DNA from: Bacteroidota bacterium
GTDB taxonomy: Bacteria; Bacteroidota; Bacteroidia; Sphingobacteriales; Sphingobacteriaceae
DNA: 15,255 nt
NCBI GenBank assembly: GCA_013288465.1
Contig: JABDBT010000060.1
Span: 187 to 15,441, forward strand
Direction of reading: 5' to 3'
Made by a program: the position numbers and the translations under genes. The notes below the pieces were generated by a model that saw only the letters and a list, made by a program, of their open reading frames with translations, ran no database searches and was not told the origin of the DNA. Shown piece by piece: positions 7,320 through 14,802 of this stretch; position 1 is the first letter of the stretch; each line of letters starts with the position of its first letter.

Positions 7320-7838
7320 TTATCCGTTAAATACTTTTCCTAAACTAATACCGCGCTGTTGTGCTACTGTATGTGCATCACGTAATTGTGATAATGCAGA
7401 TACGGTTGCTTTAACCACGTTGTGCGGGTTTGATGAACCTTTTGACTTAGCCAATACGTTGTGTATGCCTGCCGACTCTAATACTGCACGCATCGCACCA
7501 CCTGCTATAACACCGGTACCGTTTGCTGCTGGTTTAATAAATACAAAGCCGCCGCTAAATTTACCGATCTGCTCGTGAGGAACAGTACCGTTAATAATTG
7601 GCACTTTTACCAGGTTCTTTTTGGCATCATCAATACCTTTAGCAATAGCTTCAGTAACCTCTTTAGCTTTACCTAAACCGTAACCTACAACACCGTTCTC
7701 ATCGCCCACTACCACAATGGCACTGAAGCTGAAAGTACGGCCGCCTTTAGTTACTTTGGCAACACGCTGTATGCTTACCAAGCGGTCTTTTAATTCGATC
7801 TCGCTTGTTTTTACTCTTTTTATGTTGATTGTTGACAT
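7320..7838 (-). CDS. rpsE: 30S ribosomal protein S5
   Basis: S5 contributes to decoding accuracy and to unwinding of mRNA at the 30S entry channel. The 172 residues have an N-terminal double-stranded-RNA-binding-like domain (residues about 15-80, ending [14 protein letters not shown]) and a C-terminal ribosomal fold (about 95-160, [17 protein letters not shown], then NPHNVVKAT). Both are intact and the length is normal. It follows rplR by 12 nt. Confidence 0.98.
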   Translation of the reverse strand: MSTINIKRVKTSEIELKDRLVSIQRVAKVTKGGRTFSFSAIVVVGDENGVVGYGLGKAKEVTEAIAKGIDDAKKNLVKVPIINGTVPHEQIGKFSGGFVFIKPAANGTGVIAGGAMRAVLESAGIHNVLAKSKGSSNPHNVVKATVSALSQLRDAHTVAQQRGISLGKVFNG

Positions 7839-7850
7839 TTCTCTGTTCGA

Positions 7851-8210
7851 TTAAAAGTTTAAACCACCTTCACGTGCACCTTCAGCCAATGACTTAACAC
7901 GGCCATGATACAAATATCCGTTCCTGTCAAAAACTACATCTTTAATACCTGCTGCAATGGCTTTTTCAGCTACCAGTTTGCCTACGGCTACTGATTGATC
8001 TGACTTTGTACCATTTGGCGCAACAAAATCTTTTGATAAAGATGAAGCTGATACGATAGTTTTTCCGGACACATCGTCAATGATCTGCGCATAAATACCT
8101 TTATTGCTCCTGTAAACTGACAAGCGCGGGCGTGCGGTTGAACCTGTAAGGCGCTTCCTGATACCCATTTTAATCCTGTCTCTTCTTGATAATTTCGCTC
8201 TAGCTGCCAT
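7851..8210 (-). CDS. rplR: 50S ribosomal protein L18
   Basis: L18 binds 5S rRNA and helps dock it in the central protuberance. The 119 residues match E. coli in length. It has a basic N-terminus ([20 protein letters not shown]) and then the core [20 protein letters not shown]. The C-terminus is [23 protein letters not shown]. It is five nucleotides downstream of rplF. Confidence 0.98.
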   Translation of the reverse strand: MAARAKLSRRDRIKMGIRKRLTGSTARPRLSVYRSNKGIYAQIIDDVSGKTIVSASSLSKDFVAPNGTKSDQSVAVGKLVAEKAIAAGIKDVVFDRNGYLYHGRVKSLAEGAREGGLNF

Positions 8211-8215
8211 GACGA

Positions 8216-8773
8216 TTATTTTTTAGATGCTGATTTACCTGCTTTTCTTCTCAATACTTCGCCAACAAACTTGATACCTTTACCTTTATAAGGCTCCGGT
8301 GCACGTAACGAGCGTATTTTTGCCGCTACCTGACCGATCAATTGCTTGTCGTTTGATTCCAGGATGATGGTTGGGTTTTTACCCTTCTCAGCAGTGGTTG
8401 TAACTTTAATTTCTTTTGGTAACTCAAACACATAGTGGTGAGAGTATCCCAACACCAGGTCTAAAGTATTACCTGCATTGGTTGCACGGTAACCCACACC
8501 CACTAATTCCTGCTCAACTTTATATCCGGTGGTTACTCCTGTTACCATATTGTTTAAAAGCGCACGGTATAAACCATGTAATGCTTTATGACGTTTTTGT
8601 TCTGAAGGGCGTTTAACAACTAAGTTGCCATCTTCCTGCGCAACAATGATATCGCTATCAACTTGTTGTTGCAATTCACCTTTAGGGCCTTTTACTGTTA
8701 CTAAGTTTTCGTTAGATACGGTAATGGTTACGCCTGCGGGTATTGCTATTGGTGCTTTTCCTACTCTTGACAT
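8216..8773 (-). CDS. rplF: 50S ribosomal protein L6
   Basis: L6 lies near the sarcin-ricin loop and factor-binding site. The 185 residues show the start [17 protein letters not shown], two repeated domains joined near residue 83, and the signature [21 protein letters not shown] near the C-terminus. Length is typical. Unlike almost every other gene here its ATG is preceded by a consensus AGGAGG eight nucleotides away, in the 15-nt gap after rpsH. Confidence 0.98.
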   Translation of the reverse strand: MSRVGKAPIAIPAGVTITVSNENLVTVKGPKGELQQQVDSDIIVAQEDGNLVVKRPSEQKRHKALHGLYRALLNNMVTGVTTGYKVEQELVGVGYRATNAGNTLDLVLGYSHHYVFELPKEIKVTTTAEKGKNPTIILESNDKQLIGQVAAKIRSLRAPEPYKGKGIKFVGEVLRRKAGKSASKK

Positions 8774-8780
8774 TGCTAAT

Positions 8781-8787
8781 TCCTCCT
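8781..8787 (-). promoter_or_regulatory. consensus Shine-Dalgarno sequence ahead of rplF
   Basis: The minus strand reads AGGAGGA, with the AGGAGG core eight nucleotides from the rplF ATG. It lies entirely between the rpsH stop codon and the rplF start, so coding constraint does not explain it. Other starts with free upstream sequence here (rpoA, rpsC, rplP, rpsH, infA) have A/T-rich sequence instead. Confidence 0.75.
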
Positions 8788-8788
8788 A

Positions 8789-9187
8789 TTAATAAACGTA
8801 GCATAAAACCTCACCGCCCACATTTTGCTGACGTGCTTCTTTATCGGTCATTACACCTTTTGAAGTTGACATGATGGCGATACCTAAACCGTTTAATACA
8901 CGCGGCAGGTTATCCATGCCGGCATATTTTCTTAAACCTGGTCTGCTTATGCGCGCAATATTGCGTATAGCAGGGATCTTAGTGATAGGATGGTACTTTA
9001 AAGCAACCTTGATAGTTCCTTGCGGACCATTTTCCTCAAACTTGTAGTTAGCAATGTAACCTTTGTCGAAAAGCACTTTCGTGATTTCCTTTTTCAGATT
9101 TGATGCCGGGATCTCCACAATCCTGTGATTGGCTTTGATGGCATTTCTTACGCGGGTAAGATAATCTGCTATTGGATCTGTATTCAT
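8789..9187 (-). CDS. rpsH: 30S ribosomal protein S8
   Basis: S8 is a primary 16S rRNA binder (helix 21) and, in E. coli, the translational repressor of the spc operon. The 132 residues start [20 protein letters not shown] and end with [20 protein letters not shown] and [20 protein letters not shown], the RNA-binding C-terminal domain. It is separated from rpsN by 158 nt, unusual inside the spc operon, and that spacer holds an inverted repeat and a small hairpin just ahead of this gene. Confidence 0.98.
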   Translation of the reverse strand: MNTDPIADYLTRVRNAIKANHRIVEIPASNLKKEITKVLFDKGYIANYKFEENGPQGTIKVALKYHPITKIPAIRNIARISRPGLRKYAGMDNLPRVLNGLGIAIMSTSKGVMTDKEARQQNVGGEVLCYVY

Positions 9188-9201
9188 TATTTATTTGTTG
9201 T

Positions 9202-9229
9202 GATGGTGGTTTCCTTACGACCTTCCATC
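9202..9229 (-). promoter_or_regulatory. stem-loop immediately upstream of rpsH
   Basis: On the minus strand GAUGG (from 9229) pairs with CCAUC (to 9202), and after an asymmetric internal loop (AA opposite A) GGU pairs with ACC around a nine-base loop. It ends 14 nt ahead of the rpsH start codon. An irregular stem with unpaired adenines just upstream of the gene for an autoregulatory RNA-binding protein is suggestive of a control site, but I cannot match it to the known S8 site. Confidence 0.35.
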
Positions 9230-9246
9230 GGTTAATATTCTTCTTA

Positions 9247-9345
9247 TTTCGGATTTCGAATGTTCGATTTCGGATTTATATCCTATCGTTCACCTAATAT
9301 CCAGTTGCAATTCAAATTCCGAAATTGAAATTCCGAAATTCGAAA
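9247..9345. repeat. low-complexity inverted repeat in the rpsN–rpsH spacer
   Basis: The left arm (9247-9277) is built on TTTCGGATTTCGAAT words. The right arm (9314-9345) is built on AAATTCCGAAATT words and complements it at about 26 of 32 aligned positions with one gap, around a 36-nt loop. The right arm abuts the rpsN stop codon with no spacing. The word is unrelated to those of the other spacers. Confidence 0.8.
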
Positions 9346-9615
9346 TTACCAGCTCGCTTTCTTTACTCCCGGTATTTTACCTGCCAATGCCATATCGCGG
9401 AATGTTACGCGCGATATACCAAACTGGCGCATATAACCACGGGGGCGGCCTGTTAATTTACAACGGTTGTGCAATTTAACTGCTGATGAAGCTTTTGGTA
9501 AAGCATCTAAAGCAACATAATCACCGGCTGCTTTAAGGGCAGCTCTTTTTTCAGCATATTTTGCTACTAACTTAGCACGTTTTACTTCGCGCGCTTTTAC
9601 ACCTTCTTTAGCCAT
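9346..9615 (-). CDS. rpsN: 30S ribosomal protein S14 (long, zinc-free form)
   Basis: S14 sits in the 30S head. I start it at the ATG at 9615 ([20 protein letters not shown]), giving 89 residues, the length of the long S14 class. An upstream in-frame ATG would add 12 residues lying inside rplE and unlike any S14. The C-terminus [20 protein letters not shown] is canonical, and the two CxxC zinc pairs of the short class are absent. The start overlaps the rplE stop by eight nucleotides (ATGGCTAA), suggesting translational coupling. Confidence 0.97.
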   Translation of the reverse strand: MAKEGVKAREVKRAKLVAKYAEKRAALKAAGDYVALDALPKASSAVKLHNRCKLTGRPRGYMRQFGISRVTFRDMALAGKIPGVKKASW

Positions 9616-10177
9616 TGTTAGTTGGGGTTTGATTTTTAAATGGTAAACCAAATTGTTTCAGTAACTCCAATGCTTCAACATCGTTGTTTGCTGAGGTTAC
9701 AAAGGTAATATCCATACCCTGAATTTTGTTAATTTTATCGATATTGATCTCAGGGAATATAATTTGCTCAGTTATACCTAAAGTATAATTGCCGCGTCCG
9801 TCAAAACCTTTATCATTGATGCCTTTAAAATCACGGATACGTGGTAAAGCAACAGCAATTAAGCGGTCTAAAAACTCATACATTGTGTTGTCACGCAAAG
9901 TAACACGTACGCCTATCGGCATATTTTTACGCAATTTAAAGTTTGAGATATCTTTCTTAGATTTTGAAGCTACTGCCTGCTGACCGGTAATAGTGGTCAA
10001 CTCGGAAATAGTTGTTTCAATCAGTTTCTTATCAGTGGTAGCACCGCCAACACCCTGGTTGATCGCAATTTTCTCCAGTTTAGGAACCTGCATTACGCTT
10101 TTGTACTGAAATTTATCTTTCAGCGCGGTGCGGATCTCCTCTTTATATTTTGATTTTAATCTTGGTACGTAAGTCAT
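9608..10177 (-). CDS. rplE: 50S ribosomal protein L5
   Basis: L5 binds 5S rRNA and contacts P-site tRNA and the 30S head. The 189 residues start [20 protein letters not shown] and include the family blocks [40 protein letters not shown] and [18 protein letters not shown]. It is about ten residues longer than E. coli L5 because of a C-terminal tail. Its ATG overlaps the rplX stop by one base and a GGAGG lies ten nucleotides upstream inside rplX. Its own stop overlaps rpsN. Confidence 0.98.
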   Translation of the reverse strand: MTYVPRLKSKYKEEIRTALKDKFQYKSVMQVPKLEKIAINQGVGGATTDKKLIETTISELTTITGQQAVASKSKKDISNFKLRKNMPIGVRVTLRDNTMYEFLDRLIAVALPRIRDFKGINDKGFDGRGNYTLGITEQIIFPEINIDKINKIQGMDITFVTSANNDVEALELLKQFGLPFKNQTPTNNG

Positions 10178-10521
10178 TACTTAATTTCCTCCCCTGATTT
10201 TTTTGCTACCCTAACCAGTTTACCGGCACTATTCTTTTTTCTGCCAACACGGGTTGCTGCTCCTGTTTTAGGGTCAACCAGCATCAGGTTTGAAATATGT
10301 ATAGCAGCTTCTTGTTTTACAATGCCTCCGTTTGGATTAGCGGCATTAGGTTTAGTATGTTTTGACACCATATTGGCACCTTCAACAATAGCCCTGTTTT
10401 TAGCTAATATAACTTCAACTATTTTACCCTGCGTACCTTTCGAGTCGCCGGCCATAACTTTTACCAAATCACCTTTACGGATCTTCAATTTGGCAATTGG
10501 TTGTTCTTTTTTCTTTTCCAT
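10177..10521 (-). CDS. rplX: 50S ribosomal protein L24
   Basis: L24 is an assembly initiator of the large subunit. The KOW motif is plain (residues about 13-40: [20 protein letters not shown]), followed by [20 protein letters not shown] and [20 protein letters not shown]. At 114 residues it is about ten longer than E. coli L24, the excess lying in a basic C-terminus. It is one nucleotide from rplN, and a GGAGG within the last rplN codons sits nine nucleotides from its ATG. Confidence 0.98.
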   Translation of the reverse strand: MEKKKEQPIAKLKIRKGDLVKVMAGDSKGTQGKIVEVILAKNRAIVEGANMVSKHTKPNAANPNGGIVKQEAAIHISNLMLVDPKTGAATRVGRKKNSAGKLVRVAKKSGEEIK

Positions 10522-10522
10522 G

Positions 10523-10891
10523 TTACAATACCTCCGGTGCTAATGATACAATTTTCATAAATTGTTTTTCACGCAATTCTCTTGCAACAGGGCCAAATAT
10601 ACGTGTGCCTCTCGGCTCATCCTGGTTGTTTAACAAAACAGCCGCGTTATCGTCAAAGCGGATGTATGAACCATCTTTTCTGCGGATTTCTTTTTTAGTC
10701 CTAACCACAACGGCTTTTGATACTGTTCCTTTTTTAATGTTACCTGATGGTATTGCACTTTTTACAGTTACTACTATCTTGTCACCTATTGAGGCGTATC
10801 TTTTACCGGTACCGCCTAACACACGGATCACTAAAACTTCTTTAGCGCCGCTGTTGTCAGCTACATTTAATCTTGATTCCTGTTGTACCAT
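10523..10891 (-). CDS. rplN: 50S ribosomal protein L14
   Basis: L14 lies at the subunit interface and is the binding site for the silencing factor RsfS in other bacteria. The 122 residues match the family exactly: [40 protein letters not shown], and [20 protein letters not shown] with the ending [23 protein letters not shown]. It begins one nucleotide after rpsQ and marks the S10-to-spc boundary, with no promoter-like box in between. Confidence 0.98.
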   Translation of the reverse strand: MVQQESRLNVADNSGAKEVLVIRVLGGTGKRYASIGDKIVVTVKSAIPSGNIKKGTVSKAVVVRTKKEIRRKDGSYIRFDDNAAVLLNNQDEPRGTRIFGPVARELREKQFMKIVSLAPEVL

Positions 10892-10892
10892 C

Positions 10893-11147
10893 TTATTTAG
10901 CCCTTTCTATAATTTGAACTAATCTCCAGTTTTTGCTTTTGCTCAACGGACGGGTTTCCATAATTAATACAGTGTCGCCAATACCACAGGTATTAGTTTC
11001 GTCATGAGCCATAAATTTGGTAGTTTTCTTCACGAATTTACCATAGATCGGGTGTTTCACTTTCCGCTCTACAGCTACAACAATAGATTTCTCCATCTTA
11101 TTGCTAACTACCAGGCCGGTACGTGTTTTTCTTAAATTTCTTTCCAT
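10893..11147 (-). CDS. rpsQ: 30S ribosomal protein S17
   Basis: S17 is an early-binding OB-fold protein of the 30S body. The 84 residues start [20 protein letters not shown] and carry [19 protein letters not shown] and [20 protein letters not shown], all conserved. Length is normal. It lies 19 nt after rpmC and one nucleotide before rplN. Confidence 0.98.
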   Translation of the reverse strand: MERNLRKTRTGLVVSNKMEKSIVVAVERKVKHPIYGKFVKKTTKFMAHDETNTCGIGDTVLIMETRPLSKSKNWRLVQIIERAK

Positions 11148-11166
11148 TTTTCTCGACGCGTAAAAA

Positions 11167-11376
11167 TTATTTGTTATCAGAAACTGACGCCGCTTTACGC
11201 TTTGTTAATTCAGTATTTAAACGAGCGATGTCCTTACGTACTTTTGTAATACGTGTTGGATTTTCAATGGCCGAAACCGCGTGTGCAAATTTCAGCTTAG
11301 TAAGAGTAGCCCTTTCCTCGCCGATCCTTGCGGTCAACTCATCTGTTGCCAGCTCTAAAATTTCTGAGTTCTTCAT
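11167..11376 (-). CDS. rpmC: 50S ribosomal protein L29
   Basis: L29 is a small helical protein at the tunnel exit, near the docking site for nascent-chain factors. I start it at the ATG at 11376 ([20 protein letters not shown]), giving 69 residues, the usual size. The frame continues open upstream for 31 more codons, but those read through the low-complexity spacer and give a Tyr/Asn-rich stretch with no family similarity. The rest, [20 protein letters not shown] followed by [15 protein letters not shown], is typical. Confidence 0.96.
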   Translation of the reverse strand: MKNSEILELATDELTARIGEERATLTKLKFAHAVSAIENPTRITKVRKDIARLNTELTKRKAASVSDNK

Positions 11377-11392
11377 TTTATTATTTGTTATT

Positions 11393-11479
11393 AGTTGTAA
11401 TGAGTTGTAGAGGTTATAAACGTTGTAGTAGTTGTAGTTAATATAACCCTTACAACTTTTACAACTCACTGTAACAACT
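11393..11479. repeat. low-complexity inverted repeat in the rplP–rpmC spacer
   Basis: Words of AGTTGTA on the left and TACAACT on the right give nested pairings. AGTTGT at 11393-11398 pairs with ACAACT at 11474-11479, TGAGTTGTA at 11401-11409 with TACAACTCA at 11460-11468, and AGTTGTA at 11430-11436 with TACAACT at 11451-11457 around a 14-nt loop. Apart from one C the left half lacks C, and apart from one G the right half lacks G. The structure spans most of the 118-nt spacer. Confidence 0.75.
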
Positions 11480-11494
11480 TCAACTCTTTTCTAT

Positions 11495-11917
11495 TTATGC
11501 TTCCACGTAATCGTTACGTACTATAAATCTTGTTTGCACAGGTAACTTCTGGGCTGCAAGGCGTAAAGCCTCTTTAGCAACATCCAGTGGTACACCTTCC
11601 GCTTCAAAAATGATCCTGCCCGGGCGAACAACCGCCACCCAATACTCCGGAGCACCTTTACCTTTACCCATACGTACTTCTGCTGGTTTTTTAGTTACCG
11701 GCTTGTCAGGGAAAATCCTGATCCAAACCTGTCCCTCACGTTTCATAAAACGTGTTACAGCAATACGTGCAGCCTCGATCTGGCGGCTGGTTATCCAGGC
11801 CGGCTCGAGTGATTTTATACCGAAAGATCCAAATGATAATTCAGCGCCACGACTGGCGTTGCCTTTCATTTTGCCTTTTTGCATCTTTCTGAACTTCGTT
11901 CTTTTTGGCTGTAGCAT
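11495..11917 (-). CDS. rplP: 50S ribosomal protein L16
   Basis: L16 stabilises the A-site tRNA elbow region on the large subunit. The 140 residues carry [20 protein letters not shown], then [20 protein letters not shown] and [20 protein letters not shown], with the MGKGKG loop that reaches the tRNA. The Arg of the motif hydroxylated in E. coli (R81 region, VRMGKGKG) is present. Its ATG lies only ten nucleotides after the 3' arm of the TTTGAGA inverted repeat, so that structure could affect its translation. Confidence 0.98.
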   Translation of the reverse strand: MLQPKRTKFRKMQKGKMKGNASRGAELSFGSFGIKSLEPAWITSRQIEAARIAVTRFMKREGQVWIRIFPDKPVTKKPAEVRMGKGKGAPEYWVAVVRPGRIIFEAEGVPLDVAKEALRLAAQKLPVQTRFIVRNDYVEA

Positions 11918-11926
11918 TTTATTAAG

Positions 11927-12065
11927 GTTTGAGATTTGAGATTTGAGATTTGAGATATTAGTTAATATCCTTGTCCTTCATCTTTAATCCTATTATTTAC
12001 TCTATATTTTACAAACTCTTCGGATGATTGACCAGATATGTTCTCACATCTCAAATCTCACATCT
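11927..12065. repeat. TTTGAGA tandem with inverted partner, rpsC–rplP spacer
   Basis: Four perfect head-to-tail copies of TTTGAGA occupy 11928-11955. The opposite arm, 12042-12065 (TCTCACATCTCAAATCTCAC and onward), complements this tandem at 22 of 24 positions. Between them lie about 86 nt of AT-rich sequence. In the transcript the 5' arm starts 12 nt after the rpsC stop codon and the 3' arm ends ten nucleotides before the rplP ATG. No U-run follows. This is the cleanest member of the spacer repeat family. Confidence 0.85.
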
Positions 12066-12077
12066 GTTATCTATTAA

Positions 12078-12971
12078 TTATCTTGATCCACCCGGACGAC
12101 TTCCGCCACCACGATTAGGGCCTCCGCCTTGTCCACCTGGGCGAGCACCACCACCGCGGTTACCACCTTGTCCACCACCCGGGCCGCCTCTGCGGTCACC
12201 GCCTGGTTTACGGTCGCCTCTGCGTTCACCGCCACGTTCGCCACCTCTTTCATTACCACGACCGCCGAAGCCTGCCGCGCTTTCAGGGCGCCCGCCTTTA
12301 CCGCTTGCGCTGCTTGTACCACCAATGTTTGGCGATAGGTCGCGTTTTCCGTAAACTTCGCCTTTGCAGATCCATACTTTAACACCTATTTTACCATAAG
12401 TAGTTAAAGCCTCGGCTAATGCATAATCAATGTCTGCACGGAAAGTGTGCAATGGGATTCTTCCTTCTTTATATTGTTCGCTACGTGCCATTTCAGCGCC
12501 ACCTAAACGGCCTGATGTCATAACCTTTATTCCTTCAGCACCCATTCTCATGGTTGAAGCAATAGTCGTTTTCATGGCACGACGGAATGAAATACGTGCT
12601 TCTAATTGTTTCGCTATACCTTCAGCAACTAATTGTGCATCAAGCTCGGGGCGTTTAATTTCAAATATGTTGATCTGAACTTCTTTCTTAGTAAGTTTTT
12701 TCAACTCTTCTTTGATCTTATCAACCTCCGCGCCGCCTTTACCTATTACAATACCCGGACGGGCAGTGTGGATAGTTACAGTGATGCGTTTCAAAGTACG
12801 CTCGATAACTATTTTAGATACGCCACCTTTATTGATACGCGCTGATAAATATTTACGGATCTTTTCGTCTTCAACTAATTTGTCGGCATAGTGATTGCCA
12901 CCGAACCAATTAGAATCCCAACCTCTGATGATTCCTAATCTGTTACCTATTGGATGTGCTTTCTGTCCCAT
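12078..12971 (-). CDS. rpsC: 30S ribosomal protein S3 with Arg-Gly-Gly-rich C-terminal tail
   Basis: S3 lines the mRNA entry channel and has helicase-like activity there with S4 and S5. Residues 1-212 are canonical: [20 protein letters not shown], a type II KH domain with VIGKGG at 75-80, and the C-terminal domain ([20 protein letters not shown], then [11 protein letters not shown]). E. coli S3 is 233 residues; this one is 297. The last 85 residues are almost only Gly, Arg, Pro, Asp, Asn and Ser in repeats such as [20 protein letters not shown], resembling eukaryotic RGG boxes. The reading frame is uninterrupted, so the tail is real unless processed. Confidence 0.97.
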   Translation of the reverse strand: MGQKAHPIGNRLGIIRGWDSNWFGGNHYADKLVEDEKIRKYLSARINKGGVSKIVIERTLKRITVTIHTARPGIVIGKGGAEVDKIKEELKKLTKKEVQINIFEIKRPELDAQLVAEGIAKQLEARISFRRAMKTTIASTMRMGAEGIKVMTSGRLGGAEMARSEQYKEGRIPLHTFRADIDYALAEALTTYGKIGVKVWICKGEVYGKRDLSPNIGGTSSASGKGGRPESAAGFGGRGNERGGERGGERRGDRKPGGDRRGGPGGGQGGNRGGGARPGGQGGGPNRGGGSRPGGSR

Positions 12972-12977
12972 TTCAAA

Positions 12978-13406
12978 TTAATTGTTAACGTTTTTACTGT
13001 CCACGATAAGCGTTACGTGGTTTGAGCGTTTGCGGATACGGTATCCTCTTCCTTGCGGAGCAGGGCGTAATCTTTTTTGCATTTTACCACCGCCAACTGA
13101 AACCTCTTTAACAAACAGGCCGCTATCTTCAACACGTTTGTCTTCGTTTTTTGCTTCCCAGTTTTTAATGGCTGACAGCAATAACTTCTCTACACGTATG
13201 GCAGCTTCTTTATTGGTGTATTTTAATATGTATAACGCTTTCTCAACGTTAACACCACGGATCAGGTCAACCACCAAACGCATTTTGCGCGGTGAAGTTG
13301 GGCAGTTCTGTAACTTCGCAACTGAAGATCCGCCTTTTTGAGCTTTTTCTTCTTCTTTGCGCTGTTTTATAAGTACAGACTTTTTAATTTTAGTTGTTGC
13401 TTCCAT
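12978..13406 (-). CDS. rplV: 50S ribosomal protein L22 with N-terminal extension
   Basis: L22 lines the peptide exit tunnel with a long beta hairpin. The core ([20 protein letters not shown] to the end) aligns throughout with the family, and the hairpin [20 protein letters not shown] is intact. Relative to E. coli (110 residues) it has about 24 extra N-terminal residues rich in Lys, Glu and Gln ([20 protein letters not shown]). The only start that fits the 3-nt gap to rpsS is the ATG at 13406. No residues linked to macrolide resistance look altered. Confidence 0.97.
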   Translation of the reverse strand: MEATTKIKKSVLIKQRKEEEKAQKGGSSVAKLQNCPTSPRKMRLVVDLIRGVNVEKALYILKYTNKEAAIRVEKLLLSAIKNWEAKNEDKRVEDSGLFVKEVSVGGGKMQKRLRPAPQGRGYRIRKRSNHVTLIVDSKNVNN

Positions 13407-13409
13407 GCC

Positions 13410-13676
13410 TTATTTTTTCTTTTCTGCGTGTCCGCGGAATGTACGGGTTGGTGCAAATTCTCCCAACTTGTGACCAACCATGTTTTCTGTTACGTACACA
13501 GGGATAAATTTGTTACCGTTGTGTACTGCGAATGTATGACCAACGAAATCCGGAGAGATCATGGAACGACGTGACCATGTTTTTACAACCGATTTTTTAT
13601 TAGCGTCATTTAACACCATAACCTTTCTGTCAAGGTTATGATCGATGTAAGGTCCTTTTCTAATTGAGCGAGCCAT
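13410..13676 (-). CDS. rpsS: 30S ribosomal protein S19
   Basis: S19 lies in the 30S head with S13 and touches the large subunit. The 88 residues start [20 protein letters not shown] and include [19 protein letters not shown] and [20 protein letters not shown], all diagnostic. Length is normal. Its start codon overlaps the rplB stop codon by one base, and rplV follows after three nucleotides. Confidence 0.98.
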   Translation of the reverse strand: MARSIRKGPYIDHNLDRKVMVLNDANKKSVVKTWSRRSMISPDFVGHTFAVHNGNKFIPVYVTENMVGHKLGEFAPTRTFRGHAEKKK

Positions 13677-14503
13677 TATTTTTTCCTTCTTTCAATGATA
13701 TAACGATCCGATGATTTCTTTTTGTCACGGGTTTTGTAGCCTTTAGCTAATAAACCTTTCCGTGAACGTGGATGGCCACCTGAGGCCCTTCCCTCACCAC
13801 CACCCATAGGGTGATCTACCGGGTTCATGGCTACACCACGAACTCTTGGGCGACGGCCTAACCAGCGTTTGCGGCCGGCTTTACCTAACACCGCGTTTGC
13901 TTTTTCGCCATTTGAAACGGTACCGATAGTAGCTAAACAAGTAGCTAATATCATACGTGTTTCGCCCGAAGGCAATTTGATGATAGCATACTTACCATCG
14001 CGAGCTGAAAGCTGCGCGTAAGTACCTGCCGAACGTGCAATGATGCCGCCCTGGCCAGGGTTCAATTCAATATTATGAATGATTGAACCCAATGGTATAG
14101 TTTTTAATGGTAAGGTATTACCAACTTCAGGAGGTGCTGTCTCACCTGATAAAATAGTTTGACCAACTGTCAATCCTTCAGGAGCGATCATATACCTTTT
14201 TTCGCCGTCAACAAAGTGAAGCAGAGCTATACGAGCCGACCGGTTAGGATCATACTCAATAGTTGCAACTTTTGCAGGGATATCAAACTTATTACGTTTG
14301 AAATCTATTAACCTGTAAGCTTGTTTATGACCACCACCCATGTAGCGCATAGTCATTTTACCGCTGTTGTTACGCCCACCCGATCTTGTGTTGGCTGATA
14401 CAACCAATGACTTTTCAGGAACGTTTGTTGTTATATCTGAATTAGATACATCAACTCTGAAGCGGGTACCCGGCGTAACCGGTTTAAATCTTTTTACTGC
14501 CAT
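13676..14503 (-). CDS. rplB: 50S ribosomal protein L2
   Basis: L2 is a primary 23S rRNA binder near the peptidyl transferase centre. The 275 residues carry [20 protein letters not shown], then [20 protein letters not shown] and the C-terminal block [18 protein letters not shown]. His231 corresponds to the functionally important His229 of E. coli; the second His of the DHPHGG motif is Met here. The length matches the family (273 in E. coli). It follows rplW by seven nucleotides. Confidence 0.98.
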   Translation of the reverse strand: MAVKRFKPVTPGTRFRVDVSNSDITTNVPEKSLVVSANTRSGGRNNSGKMTMRYMGGGHKQAYRLIDFKRNKFDIPAKVATIEYDPNRSARIALLHFVDGEKRYMIAPEGLTVGQTILSGETAPPEVGNTLPLKTIPLGSIIHNIELNPGQGGIIARSAGTYAQLSARDGKYAIIKLPSGETRMILATCLATIGTVSNGEKANAVLGKAGRKRWLGRRPRVRGVAMNPVDHPMGGGEGRASGGHPRSRKGLLAKGYKTRDKKKSSDRYIIERRKK

Positions 14504-14510
14504 CTCTATA

Positions 14511-14801
14511 TTATATACCGCTATAAAAATCTATTGTTTCACCATCTTTCAACGTAACGATCGCTTTTTTATACGCTGCAGCACGACCCGATACCGGTCC
14601 GGCTTTTGTATTGCGACTTTTCAGTTTTCCGACGTACCTCATGGTATTTACAGCCTGAATATTTACACCATACATGGTTTCAATGGCTGATTTAATTTGA
14701 ATTTTGTTAGCCCTGGGGTCAACTATAAAAGCATAACGGTTAAGCTTCTCAGTTAATTGAGTTACTTTTTCAGTAAGCAGGGGTTTCTTTAAAATTTCCA
14801 T
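14511..14801 (-). CDS. rplW: 50S ribosomal protein L23
   Basis: L23 sits at the tunnel exit and docks trigger factor and SRP. I start it at the ATG at 14801 ([20 protein letters not shown]), giving 96 residues, in the family range. The frame is open for 13 more codons upstream but these overlap rplD and do not look like L23. The block [20 protein letters not shown] followed by [10 protein letters not shown] is diagnostic. It begins one nucleotide after rplD. Confidence 0.97.
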   Translation of the reverse strand: MEILKKPLLTEKVTQLTEKLNRYAFIVDPRANKIQIKSAIETMYGVNIQAVNTMRYVGKLKSRNTKAGPVSGRAAAYKKAIVTLKDGETIDFYSGI

Positions 14802-14802
14802 A

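Noticed and set aside
9616..9651. Upstream in-frame ATG for rpsN adding 12 residues
   Set aside because: The added residues lie deep in rplE and do not match S14; the ATG at 9615 gives the exact family N-terminus.
10497..10922. 141-codon plus-strand open frame opposite rplN
   Set aside because: It lies antisense to a fully conserved L14 gene, has no recognisable domain and no upstream signal.
11377..11469. Upstream start for rpmC giving a 100-residue L29
   Set aside because: The extra part is low-complexity translation of the repeat spacer, and L29 proteins are about 60-70 residues.
11928..12065. CRISPR array or minisatellite gene
   Set aside because: The unit is seven bases with no spacers between copies and no cas genes nearby; the key feature is the inverted partner.
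1179..12065. Spacer hairpins as rho-independent terminators
   Set aside because: The arms are AT-rich with long loops and are not followed by U-runs on the coding strand; the genes downstream must be transcribed.
1179..12065. Spacer repeats as copies of one insertion element or MITE
   Set aside because: Words differ between spacers, there are no shared termini or target-site duplications that I can see, and no transposase.
12028..12354. Long Pro/Arg-rich plus-strand open frames opposite the rpsC tail
   Set aside because: They mirror the Gly-rich S3 tail: GC-rich repeated codons rarely produce stops on the other strand. The composition is meaningless and rpsC is certain.
13827..14021. Plus-strand open frames opposite rplB, rplV, secY and map
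   Set aside because: All are antisense shadows of strongly conserved genes without family resemblance or start signals.
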